This document shows, in pieces, positions 6,119 to 14,203 of a stretch of 36,913 nucleotides of DNA. Below the pieces are notes generated by a model. That model made no database searches. It saw only the letters and a list, made by a program, of their open reading frames with translations, and had not been told where the DNA came from. Numbering within the stretch: position 1 is the stretch's first letter; every line of letters begins with the position of its first letter. A program made the translations under genes and the position numbers. This DNA is from Bacilli bacterium. Lineage in GTDB: Bacteria > Bacillota_I > Bacilli_A > RF39 > UBA660. The stretch spans positions 1 through 36,913 of the forward strand of contig JAEDMO010000005.1 in assembly GCA_016302935.1 (NCBI GenBank), given 5' to 3'.

Positions 6119-7095
6119 TGAAAATTTGCATTTTGGGATGTGGAGCTTATGGAATTGCACTTTCTTTGATGTTTAATGAAAATAATAACAATATCATTAT
6201 GTGGACGAAGTTTAAGGAAGAAAAGGATGATATTAATAAAAAGCGTGAGAATGATAAGGTATTGAAAGGGGTTAAAATACCTGATAATATTATCATTACT
6301 GATGATATGAAAGAGGCTGTTAAAGAAGCTAATCTAATTGTTATAGCAGTACCGGCAGGTGCGGTTGATGATGTTGCTATGGAACTTAAAAATTATTATA
6401 AAAAAAGACAGCACATATGTATTGCCTCAAAAGGGATTGAACAAGAAAGCTGTCATTTTGTTGAAAATGTAGTATCAAAATATATAAAAACTAATAAATT
6501 GGCAGTTATATCTGGGGGATCGTTTGCTATAGATATTGTTAGAAAAGTTCCAATTGGATTATCACTAGCTACTAAAAATAAGAGTACGGAAAAAATACTG
6601 AAGTCAACTTTACAGAATAAATATTTAAAATTAAGAACGACTAATGATATTCTAGGAGTGGAAGTATGTGGTTCTATTAAAAATGTAATAGCAATAGCAT
6701 CGGGGATGTTACATGGGCTTGGTTATCCAGAATCTACTCAATGCATGTTTATTACGGAATCTTTGCACGATATTAAAAATTTAATTAAGACTTTGGGTGG
6801 AAGTAAAAAAACAATACTATCCTTTGCAGGATTTGGAGATTTGCTTTTAACTTGTACTTCTTATAAAAGTAGAAACTTTACTTTGGGGAGAATGATTGGA
6901 GAAAAGAAAGATAAAAAAGAAATTCAAGAATATATGGATAATACAACGATTGAAGGTCTTTATACACTTAAATCAATATATAAATTAATAAAGAATAAGA
7001 ATGTAGATATGCCTATTATTGATTTGATATATGATATTATTTATAAAGATGTAGATCCTAATGAATTAGCAACTTTTTTAATTAATAAAAAATAA
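6118..7095 (+). CDS. gpsA: Glycerol-3-phosphate dehydrogenase [NAD(P)+]
   Basis: A 325-residue enzyme making sn-glycerol 3-phosphate from dihydroxyacetone phosphate for phospholipid synthesis in the cytoplasm. It has the N-terminal dinucleotide fold with ILGCGAYGIAL (GxGxxG), IVIAVPAGAV, IASKGIE, then the GpsA-specific VEVCGSIKNVIAIASGM (with the catalytic lysine), FAGFGDLLLTC and KSRNFTLGRMIG. The start at 6118 uses AGAGGA at the right distance; the ATG at 6112 is too close. The length is about average for the family (~330). It is coupled to the DUF192 gene and followed by a terminator facing serS. Confidence 0.95.
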   Translation: MKICILGCGAYGIALSLMFNENNNNIIMWTKFKEEKDDINKKRENDKVLKGVKIPDNIIITDDMKEAVKEANLIVIAVPAGAVDDVAMELKNYYKKRQHICIASKGIEQESCHFVENVVSKYIKTNKLAVISGGSFAIDIVRKVPIGLSLATKNKSTEKILKSTLQNKYLKLRTTNDILGVEVCGSIKNVIAIASGMLHGLGYPESTQCMFITESLHDIKNLIKTLGGSKKTILSFAGFGDLLLTCTSYKSRNFTLGRMIGEKKDKKEIQEYMDNTTIEGLYTLKSIYKLIKNKNVDMPIIDLIYDIIYKDVDPNELATFLINKK

Positions 7096-7122
7096 TGTAA
7101 ATTAATAGTTTACATTATTTTT
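7094..7122 (+). terminator. Terminator after gpsA
   Basis: Perfect 8-bp stem AATGTAAA / TTTACATT with a 7-nt loop, followed by ATTTTTG. It overlaps the gpsA stop. The short T-run is on the plus strand, between convergent gpsA and serS. Confidence 0.75.
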
Positions 7123-7145
7123 GTATTATTGTTAAAAATTTTTAT

Positions 7146-8429
7146 TTAATTTTTTGAAATTTTAGTTTGTCCACCCATATATGGCCTTAGTACTTCTGGT
7201 ATACTGATACTTCCATCTTCGTTAAGATTATTTTCTAAAAATACTATTAGCATTCTTGGTGGAGTACAAACGGTATTATTTAGGGTGTGTGGATAATATT
7301 TACCATTTTCACCGTTTACTCTTATGCCTAGTCTTCTGGCTTGGGCATCTCCTAGATTTGAACAAGAACCTACTTCAAAATATTTTTGTTGTCTTGGGCT
7401 CCAAGCTTCAATATCAACACTTTTTACTTTTAAATCAGCTAAGTCGCCAGAACAGCATTCTAATGTTCTAACTGGAATATCTAGACTTGTGAATAATTCT
7501 ACAGTATATTTCCACATTTTATTATACCAATCCATACTGCATTCTGGTTTAGAAATAACGATCATTTCTTGTTTTTCAAATTGGTGAACACGATATACTC
7601 CTCTTTCTTCAATACCGTGTGCTCCTACTTCTTTTCTAAAACATGGAGAGTAGCTAGTTAGTGTTATAGGTAATTTTTCTTCTTTGATTATAGTATCCAT
7701 AAATCTGGCGATCATAGAATGTTCGCTTGTTCCAATTAGATATAAGTCCTCCCCTTCTATTTTATACATCATATTATCTCTTTCTGCAAAACTCATAACT
7801 CCATCTACAGATGCACTATTTATCATAAATGGTGGTATACAATAGGTAAATCCTTTGTTAATCATAAAATCTCTTGCATAAGCTAATACTGCTGAATGGA
7901 GTCTAGCTATATCGCCGGTTAAAAAGTAAAAACCGTTGCCACTAATTTTTCTTGCTGAATCTAAATCGATACCATCTAAATTTTCCATAATATCGGTATG
8001 ATATGGTATTTCAAAATTGAACTCTTTCTTTTTACCAAATTTTTCTAATTCAACATTTTCACTATCATCTTTACCTATTGGAACAGTATCATCAATAATA
8101 TTAGGAATGACCATCATAATGTCTTTTACTTTTTTGCTTAATTCTTCTTCCTTTTGTTCTAATTCAACTAGTTCTTCATTTATTTTTTTAACATTTTCTT
8201 TTTGGATGTTAGCCTCTTCAACTTTTTTATCTCGCATATAACTACCAATTAAGGTGGAAATGCTATTTCTTTGGTTACGAAGGTTATCTGCCTTAGTTTT
8301 TGTTTCTCTTAAATCTTTATCTAAGCAGATTACTTCATCTACTAATGGTAGTTTTTCATTTTGAAATTTATTTTTTATATTTTCTTTTACCTTGTTGGGA
8401 TTTTCTCTTACAAATTTAATATCTAACAT
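7146..8429 (-). CDS. serS: Seryl-tRNA synthetase
   Basis: A 427-residue class II synthetase that charges tRNA-Ser in the cytoplasm. The N-terminal ~110 residues form the tRNA-binding long coiled coil, starting MLDIKFVRENPNKV. The catalytic core has motif 2 in SPCFRKEVGAHGIEERGVYR followed by VHQFEKQEM, and motif 3 near the end. Motif 3 reads LNNTVCTPPRMLIVFLENN, whereas the common bacterial form is closer to LNGSGLAVGRTLVAILEN; the arginine is kept. The ribosome site (AAAGGG) is weak. No T-box leader fits in the 36-nt gap to the transporter gene. Confidence 0.96.
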   Translation of the reverse strand: MLDIKFVRENPNKVKENIKNKFQNEKLPLVDEVICLDKDLRETKTKADNLRNQRNSISTLIGSYMRDKKVEEANIQKENVKKINEELVELEQKEEELSKKVKDIMMVIPNIIDDTVPIGKDDSENVELEKFGKKKEFNFEIPYHTDIMENLDGIDLDSARKISGNGFYFLTGDIARLHSAVLAYARDFMINKGFTYCIPPFMINSASVDGVMSFAERDNMMYKIEGEDLYLIGTSEHSMIARFMDTIIKEEKLPITLTSYSPCFRKEVGAHGIEERGVYRVHQFEKQEMIVISKPECSMDWYNKMWKYTVELFTSLDIPVRTLECCSGDLADLKVKSVDIEAWSPRQQKYFEVGSCSNLGDAQARRLGIRVNGENGKYYPHTLNNTVCTPPRMLIVFLENNLNEDGSISIPEVLRPYMGGQTKISKN

Positions 8430-8465
8430 ATTATCAGCCCTTTAATTTTTTATGTAATTAGTATA

Positions 8466-9656
8466 TCACATAGATTTTTTTTTGTCTAGACTATGATTTA
8501 TTATAACATTGGCTGATATATCCCCTGTAACATTTAAAGTAGTATAGATCATATCTAAAACTTTATAGATGCCACTGTAGAAACCTATAAATGTTAATGG
8601 AATGCCTAATAGTGATATATAGGTAGCTCCGATGACAATACCTCCGTTGGGTATTCCTGGGGCGGCCATATTGATTAATGTGGCACTAACTAACATTAAT
8701 AGATATGTAGGAATATCTATCGTAATACCAAAGAGATGTGAACAAAATAAACCTAGTAGAGCAAATGATACTGCTCCTCCACACATATGTATAGTACAAC
8801 CTAGTGGAACAACCATATCTGTTACTTTATCAGAAATCCCTAGGTCTTCATTGCAAACTTTAATAGTATATGGAAGTGTTGCAGAAGATGAACAAGTAGT
8901 CATAGTAATTAGCCATACTTTAGATATTTTTTTAATATACGTAAATGGATTTATTTTTGTTATTAAGCATACTGGTAATATCATAACAAATATGAGAGCA
9001 ATAACACTACACAAATAGGCTACTCCTATATACTTAGCACCTAAACTAATTATAGATGTTCCATAATTTGCAATAGTAGTTGATATTAAGGAGAATACCC
9101 CTATTGGAGTTAAATACATGATATATTCTAGTATTTTATTAAATAATTCTTTAAAAGAGTCTATTATGTTTATAACAGAAGGCCCTTTGTTTATCTTAGA
9201 AGATGCTATACCACATATTACAGAAAATATTATTGTTGGAAATACTGCATTGTTTTCAATCATAGTAATAAAGTTATTAGGAAATAAATTTGTAATAATG
9301 TCAGATATATTAAACTTAGTTAATTCTCCTTGCCACAATATTATATCATACTTGTATGATGAAGCTGGGTTTAAAATAGCAACTATTATAGAAGTTAATA
9401 CGAAAGTAGATATAAACATTATTGTAAAGATTAGAATTGTTTTTAATAAAAGATGTGTTTTTGTTTTTAATTTCATTGAATTATAGATGGATACTGTTAT
9501 AGAGGTAAATACTATGGGTATTATCATAAATTTTAAAAGATTTACATATATAGTCCCTAAAAATGATATATTTTTTGCTACATTAGGTAGATATATACCT
9601 AGAATAATACCTAGTATCAAACTTATTATTATTAATATATTAAATTTCTTTTTCAT
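8466..9656 (-). CDS. Dicarboxylate/amino acid:cation symporter (DAACS family)
   Basis: A 396-residue inner-membrane symporter of the GltP/DctA/SstT fold, with around eight membrane segments plus two re-entrant hairpins. The family serine-rich hairpin is seen as TCSSSATLPYTIKV. The helix 7 motif, usually NMDGTA-like, reads PLGCTIHMCGGAVSF, and hairpin 2 is seen as AAPGIPNGGIVIGA. The altered helix 7 motif means the substrate cannot be assigned to glutamate, aspartate, serine or C4-dicarboxylates. ATG at 9656 is chosen by family start; a GTG at 9665 is possible and sits closer to AAAGGAT. It overlaps the end of dapL by 17 nt, so the two are probably co-translated. Confidence 0.88.
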   Translation of the reverse strand: MKKKFNILIIISLILGIILGIYLPNVAKNISFLGTIYVNLLKFMIIPIVFTSITVSIYNSMKLKTKTHLLLKTILIFTIMFISTFVLTSIIVAILNPASSYKYDIILWQGELTKFNISDIITNLFPNNFITMIENNAVFPTIIFSVICGIASSKINKGPSVINIIDSFKELFNKILEYIMYLTPIGVFSLISTTIANYGTSIISLGAKYIGVAYLCSVIALIFVMILPVCLITKINPFTYIKKISKVWLITMTTCSSSATLPYTIKVCNEDLGISDKVTDMVVPLGCTIHMCGGAVSFALLGLFCSHLFGITIDIPTYLLMLVSATLINMAAPGIPNGGIVIGATYISLLGIPLTFIGFYSGIYKVLDMIYTTLNVTGDISANVIINHSLDKKKSM

Positions 9657-10818
9657 AGTAATCACTTATCCTTTTAATTGCTATAGATATATCTTCTTTG
9701 GTACCTAATGAAGATATACGAAAGTAGGCATCTGCTTCACTACCAAAGATGATACCTGGAGTTACAATAATATTTAATTCATTTAGAAAGAAAGAGAATG
9801 TTTCCCAGGAAGTTAATAAAGAAGGATTCTTTACCCAGATAAAAGGAGAATCTATTCCTCCCCATACTTTGAAATTATATTTTAAGAAGGTATCTTTTAA
9901 AGATTTAGCATTATCTAAATAGTATTTAATATTGTAGTTAATAATTTCTTTAGATTCTTTATCATATGAGGCTAAAGCTCCTTTTTGGGCTATATAATCT
10001 GTCCCATTAAAACGATTTAATGTTCTTAGTTTCCAAATATGATTGATATCTTTGTCTATATCATTAGGAATTATGTAATAAGAACATCTTACGCCTGTGA
10101 AACTAGAACTTTTTGAAAAACTTCTAAATTCTATAGAAGTCTTTTTGCTATTTGGTAATTCATATATTGATTTAGGCACATCAGGACTAGTTATATAGTC
10201 ATGATAAACATTGTCATATAAAATTATAGAATTATTGTTTATTGCATATTCTATCCACTTTTCTAGATATTCTTTAGTATAGGCAATACCTATAGGGTTA
10301 TTAGGAGAGCATAGATATATTATATCATATTTTTTAGTAGGTATCTGAGGCAAAAAGTTATCTTCCTCTTTAATAGGCAAGAAAGATACTTCTCTGCTTA
10401 AAGCGTATGTTCCATTTAAATAAACCGGATATGTAGGATTAGTTATGAGTATTTTAGCATTTACATCAAATAATTCTAGTATACTAGTAGAGTCTGTTTT
10501 AGTTCCATTTGATATATATATTTCATCTTTAGTAAAATTAAATACACCATATTCATTATCTAAGATAGCTTGTCTTAAAAAATCATGACCGTAGTAGTAT
10601 CCATAACCTTTAAAAGTATTAATATCGCTTAACTCTTCTACAGCTTTATGCATTTCTTCTATAATTGGCCTTGGTATTGGTCTTGAAACATCTCCTATAC
10701 CAAGAGATATAATTTTTTTAGTTGGATTATTTAATTTATATTCGTTAACTTTCTTATTTAATGTTGCAAAACTGTTTTCTTGTTCTATTTTAAATAAATA
10801 TGGATTATATTTTATCAT
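9640..10818 (-). CDS. dapL: LL-diaminopimelate aminotransferase
   Basis: A 392-residue PLP-dependent class I/II aminotransferase close to DapL, which converts tetrahydrodipicolinate and glutamate to LL-diaminopimelate in lysine and peptidoglycan synthesis. Diagnostic features: SLGIGDVSRPIPRPIIEEMH (about 38-57), TFKGYGYYYGHDFLR, ISNGTKTD, CSPNNPIG, LYDNVYHDYI (D202, Y205) and RSFSKSSSFTGVRCSYY, with K236 as the PLP-binding lysine. It is slightly shorter than the usual ~410 residues. AAGGAA precedes the ATG. It stands alone without other lysine genes, followed by an overlapping transporter gene. A different substrate in the same aminotransferase subfamily cannot be excluded. Confidence 0.85.
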   Translation of the reverse strand: MIKYNPYLFKIEQENSFATLNKKVNEYKLNNPTKKIISLGIGDVSRPIPRPIIEEMHKAVEELSDINTFKGYGYYYGHDFLRQAILDNEYGVFNFTKDEIYISNGTKTDSTSILELFDVNAKILITNPTYPVYLNGTYALSREVSFLPIKEEDNFLPQIPTKKYDIIYLCSPNNPIGIAYTKEYLEKWIEYAINNNSIILYDNVYHDYITSPDVPKSIYELPNSKKTSIEFRSFSKSSSFTGVRCSYYIIPNDIDKDINHIWKLRTLNRFNGTDYIAQKGALASYDKESKEIINYNIKYYLDNAKSLKDTFLKYNFKVWGGIDSPFIWVKNPSLLTSWETFSFFLNELNIIVTPGIIFGSEADAYFRISSLGTKEDISIAIKRISDYYEKEI

Positions 10819-10869
10819 AAAAAAATTCCTTCTTTCTATAAACTACATTGTCTTTTTAGTATTTTATAT

Positions 10870-10896
10870 GATAAAACCCTTATTATATAAGGGTTT
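10870..10896 (-). terminator. Terminator downstream of tRNA-Leu
   Basis: Perfect 9-bp stem AAACCCTTA (10874-10882) / TAAGGGTTT (10888-10896), 5-nt loop, and TTTT in minus-strand sense. It lies 12 nt beyond the tRNA 3' end and ahead of dapL, so it ends the tRNA transcript and isolates dapL. Confidence 0.8.
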
Positions 10897-10908
10897 AATA
10901 TTATATTT

Positions 10909-10994
10909 TGGTACCAGCCAAGGGACTTGAACCCTCACACTATTGCTAGTAGTAGATTTTGAGTCTACCGCGTCTACCATTCCGCCAGGCTGGC
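10909..10994 (-). tRNA. tRNA-Leu (anticodon CAA)
   Basis: The minus strand folds as an 86-nt class II tRNA. The acceptor strand GCCAGCC pairs with GGCTGGT (one G-U), followed by A and an encoded CCA. The D-arm region reads GGCGGAATGGTAGACGCG. The anticodon stem GTAGA/TCTAC holds loop CTCAAAA, giving anticodon CAA for codon UUG. A long variable arm (TACTAGCAATAGTG region) and the T-loop GTTCAAGTC follow. The long variable arm and the G-rich D-loop are typical of tRNA-Leu. It stands alone. Confidence 0.96.
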
Positions 10995-11143
10995 ATAAAA
11001 CTTGGATAATGTAATTCTATCATATAATTTATTTGTTGGCAATATCAATTTTTTACTTTTCGCTAAATTTAAATGTCAATTTTTATTTTATGGTTGTATT
11101 TGAGTATACTTTCGTATATGCTTATTATTGGGAGGATAAAAAA

Positions 11144-12445
11144 ATGAAAAAGAAAATTTATTTGTTTGCTCTTGGTTTTTTACTGCTAATACCAAGTGTT
11201 AGAGCACTAAATGAAAAAGTGGTTGGATCTTGGGCAACAAAAAATGAAGGGGTTTTTGTTGGTAGTTATGATAATGGTTATCAAAATAGAACTATTTTGG
11301 CTAATTCATTATTTGAAGCAGATGCGACTGAAGAAAATGGTCGTGAGTTTGGTTTTACCGGTGTTGGGTATTTTACATCTGGAATTACTTATTATTTTGA
11401 CAAATATGAGAATGATGTTAAAACTCACAATGCTAAACTAGTTTCTAATCCTAATGAAAATGAACCAGATTTAAGGTTGACAGAGGTTACTTGGGATGGG
11501 GATAATAGTAACTGGATTGGCGAAGGCGTTATGGTGTATGCGGTTAATTATAATGGAACTAATGAAGAAAGACTATTAGCATATGCTTATAATAAAACAG
11601 CAATTTTAAGAGCAAAAAACAAGGGAATTGAACTTGCACAAGTTGAAGGAGCTAAAGTGGAATTTGTATATCAATCACAAGAACATAACTTGTATGACAC
11701 TTTAATTTATTTCCCAGAAGATTTTAAATATTGTACAGCAATTAAGCTAGTAGATATTACTGAATCTTTAAAATACTTAGGTGGCAATGGTCAAAATACA
11801 CACGATGGCTATGATATTGATGCAATATATGGTTATAAGATATTGTACACTCCAGTAGAAGATTATGAATTGAAGGGTGAGACTGCTGTTTCAGTTGGTG
11901 ATTATAATGTTGGATGTGAAAAATCTTGGCAAAAAATTGTTATGAAAATAAAGGTTGCTGATTTGATCGATAGTGAATATGTTTTTGATATTGTAGCTGG
12001 TCAACATTATAAAATTGGTACTGGTAAGGTTTATTTAGATGATGGTGTTGTTTCTGTAAGTTATGAAATTTTCCCTTATTTAGATGATATTGTGGTTAAA
12101 GATTCTAAGATTGGTATTTATAAGAATTTAAGTAATATTATGAAAGATGGTAAATTAATTGGTAATGGAAAAATCATAAATAATGAACATGTGACTTTAG
12201 ATGATGAATATGTTTATGTTAGATTACATCTTGATGTTGAAATTCCAGTTTATTTATATGACTTTTTAGATCAAATTGATCATATTGATAAAATATGTGA
12301 AATTAATACTAATAATAAAAATTTTCATCGTAGATTTGATACATCTTTAACTGCTTATAATTGTAAGAAAAATTGTTGTAAGTGTAATGCTAAGAATAAT
12401 TTTTCTAGAATGAATTATAATAAAAAATTATCTTGCAATCATTAA
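11144..12445 (+). CDS. Secreted protein of unknown function with cysteine-rich tail
   Basis: A 433-residue protein with a clear signal peptide: MKKK, a hydrophobic core (IYLFALGFLLLIP) and a probable cleavage site after SVRA. The start at 11144 has GGGAGGAT upstream; the frame is open 111 nt further up but that part has no ribosome site and lies in the promoter zone. The mature part is rich in aromatic residues, Asp and Asn and looks beta-rich. The last ~55 residues are basic and cysteine-rich, including NCKKNCCKCNAKNN. No sortase motif, lipobox, second membrane segment or known domain is recognised. TATACT at 11105-11110 may be its -10. It is one of the only three plus-strand genes in the window and ends in a strong terminator facing murD. 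Confidence 0.75.
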   Translation: MKKKIYLFALGFLLLIPSVRALNEKVVGSWATKNEGVFVGSYDNGYQNRTILANSLFEADATEENGREFGFTGVGYFTSGITYYFDKYENDVKTHNAKLVSNPNENEPDLRLTEVTWDGDNSNWIGEGVMVYAVNYNGTNEERLLAYAYNKTAILRAKNKGIELAQVEGAKVEFVYQSQEHNLYDTLIYFPEDFKYCTAIKLVDITESLKYLGGNGQNTHDGYDIDAIYGYKILYTPVEDYELKGETAVSVGDYNVGCEKSWQKIVMKIKVADLIDSEYVFDIVAGQHYKIGTGKVYLDDGVVSVSYEIFPYLDDIVVKDSKIGIYKNLSNIMKDGKLIGNGKIINNEHVTLDDEYVYVRLHLDVEIPVYLYDFLDQIDHIDKICEINTNNKNFHRRFDTSLTAYNCKKNCCKCNAKNNFSRMNYNKKLSCNH

Positions 12446-12488
12446 AAAAAGGCTTCAACCTTTATTTAAAGGTAAAGTCTTTTTTTTA
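12446..12488. terminator. Bidirectional terminator between secreted-protein gene and murD
   Basis: A-rich left flank, stem AAGGCTT / AAGTCTT with one G-U, an unpaired C, a second stem ACCTTT / AAAGGT with loop ATTT, then eight or more T. A-run and T-run flank the hairpin on both sides, so it can serve both convergent genes. Confidence 0.85.
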
Positions 12489-13823
12489 TTCAAAATTATT
12501 AACAATTTTTTTAAATTCGTCACCACGGTCTTCAAAACATTTATATTGATCCCACGATGCACAGGCTGGAGAAAGTAATATAATGTCCCCTTCTTCAGAT
12601 AGGCTGTATGCTAATTTAGTGGCTTCTTCAAGATTATTTAACACTGTTACTGCAATGTTGTTTTCTTTGGCAAAACTTTCTATTTTGTATTTTGTTTCAC
12701 CATAGCAAAATATTTGTTTAACATTACCCATATAGTCTTTTAATTCATCAAAGCTTTGTCCTCTATCTAAGCCACCTAGTATTAACATTATGGGTCTATT
12801 AAATGATGATACTGCTATTTGGGTAGCTTTATTATTTGTTGATTTAGAATCGTTATAAAATTCTCTTTCATTTAGTCTTCTTACAAATTCGATACGATGT
12901 TCTACTCCTTTAAAGTTTGTTAGGGTATATTTAATTTTTTCTATATCAATCCCCATATAAATTCCTACTATAAGGGCGCACATCATATTTTCATAATTGT
13001 GGTTACCTTTTAATATTATATCTTTGGTATTTATTATTTTATTCCCTTGATAACATATATATCCATCTTCTAAATAGGCATCACCATTTTTAATAGAAGA
13101 TGAAAAATACATTTTTGTAGATTTTATGTCTTTGGTTATTTTTAGACAATCTTCGTTGCCACAATTGATAATAGCAAGTTCTTTGGGGGTATGAAAGTTG
13201 AATATTCTTTTTTTGATGTTGATATAGTTTTCATAACTACCATGGAAATCTAGATGAACTGGTAATAAATTGGTTAGAACTGATATATCGGTTTTAAAAT
13301 CAATAAAATTAGCTAAATGATGGCCGGCTATTTCAATTACAATTGTATCCCCTTCTTTAATTTTATCTATAAAACCCGATAATGGAAGTCCTACATTTCC
13401 AGTTAAATGGACGTTATTGGAACCATTTTTTAATACTTCATATATTAATGTCGTAGTTGTTGTTTTACCATTGCTACCAGTAATTCCTACAATTTTGACA
13501 TTCTTAGGTAGTAGATGATAAGCCATTTCAATTTCATTAATAACTGGAATATGGTGTTTGTTAGCATAAAGAACATACTTATGATCATTTCTAATACCAG
13601 GATTTTTGATTAGATAGTCAAAATCTGGGGTTAAAATATCATCTGGATGAGAACCTAGTATAACACTTACTCCTAAAGATTCTAGTTCTTTTACTTTATC
13701 TAAATCTTGATCGATTGACATATCGTTTAAGGTTATGGTATTTCCTCTTTTAGCTAATACTTTAGCTGCTTCATAACCACTTCTAGCCATTCCTAGAATA
13801 AATATTTTTTTATTTTCAAACAT
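12486..13823 (-). CDS. murD: UDP-N-acetylmuramoyl-L-alanine:D-glutamate ligase
   Basis: A 445-residue Mur ligase adding D-glutamate to UDP-MurNAc-L-Ala in cytoplasmic peptidoglycan synthesis. The N-terminal Rossmann-like domain starts with KKIFILGMARSGYEAA. The ATP loop is GITGSNGKT (113-121), followed by GNVGLPLSG, the central EIAGHHLANF (usually EISSFQL in MurD), LPVHLDFHG, and the C-terminal domain with HRIEFVRRLNEREFYNDSKS and LILGGLDRGQ. EIAGHHL differs from the usual motif but still has the glutamate. AGGTGAT precedes the ATG. It lies outside any dcw cluster, 50 nt after ymcA. Its presence shows the organism makes a wall. Confidence 0.93.
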   Translation of the reverse strand: MFENKKIFILGMARSGYEAAKVLAKRGNTITLNDMSIDQDLDKVKELESLGVSVILGSHPDDILTPDFDYLIKNPGIRNDHKYVLYANKHHIPVINEIEMAYHLLPKNVKIVGITGSNGKTTTTTLIYEVLKNGSNNVHLTGNVGLPLSGFIDKIKEGDTIVIEIAGHHLANFIDFKTDISVLTNLLPVHLDFHGSYENYINIKKRIFNFHTPKELAIINCGNEDCLKITKDIKSTKMYFSSSIKNGDAYLEDGYICYQGNKIINTKDIILKGNHNYENMMCALIVGIYMGIDIEKIKYTLTNFKGVEHRIEFVRRLNEREFYNDSKSTNNKATQIAVSSFNRPIMLILGGLDRGQSFDELKDYMGNVKQIFCYGETKYKIESFAKENNIAVTVLNNLEEATKLAYSLSEEGDIILLSPACASWDQYKCFEDRGDEFKKIVNNFE

Positions 13824-13873
13824 ATAATCACCTGCTACTATATTATACCATAAATTAGAAAAAAAGATATACT

Positions 13874-14203
13874 TTAGACAACTTCATCTATATACTTTTG
13901 AATCAGATTAGATGATGAAGATAGTATATCATTTAGAGTATCCATTTTATTTTTGTACTCAATATATAGTGGATTACTATTTAAAATGGCCGTTTTTTCT
14001 TTAATTATTTTATCTATTTCTTTATATTTTAAATCTTTATTATATTCTAAGATGGTTGCTTTTTTATTTAAATTTTTAATTTCTTCTATTAGTGAAATAA
14101 GGTTTTTATCTTTTTTGATAGCATTTTCTATTTTTATATAATTTTGATATTCTTTACTTTCTTTTATGGTTTTAAATAGATTATCTATTTTGGTATCAAT
14201 CAT
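13874..14203 (-). CDS. ymcA: YlbF/YmcA family protein (RicA-like)
   Basis: A 109-residue, mostly helical protein of the Com_YlbF family: MIDTKIDNLFKTIKESKEY at the start, then LISLIEEIKNLNKKA and NSNPLYIEYKNKMDTLNDIL. In Bacillus subtilis YmcA, YlbF and YaaT form a complex that affects RNase Y-dependent mRNA processing, competence and biofilm formation. The assignment to YmcA over YlbF rests mainly on position: it overlaps the miaB end by 8 nt, the same order as ymcB-ymcA in Bacillus. The cysteines that help hold Fe-S clusters in the Bacillus complex are absent from this chain. Confidence 0.75.
   Translation of the reverse strand: MIDTKIDNLFKTIKESKEYQNYIKIENAIKKDKNLISLIEEIKNLNKKATILEYNKDLKYKEIDKIIKEKTAILNSNPLYIEYKNKMDTLNDILSSSSNLIQKYIDEVV

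Noticed and set aside
8430..8465. T-box leader ahead of serS
   Set aside because: Only 36 nt separate serS from the neighbouring transporter gene, too short for a T-box, and no T-box core sequence is seen.
8632..9708. Long plus-strand open frames opposite the symporter gene
   Set aside because: They lack ribosome sites and recognisable motifs and lie fully antisense to a gene with clear family motifs.
11033..11143. Longer N-terminus of the secreted protein
   Set aside because: The extra 37 codons have no ribosome site, overlap the probable -10 region and would bury the signal peptide; the start at 11144 has GGGAGGAT at correct spacing.
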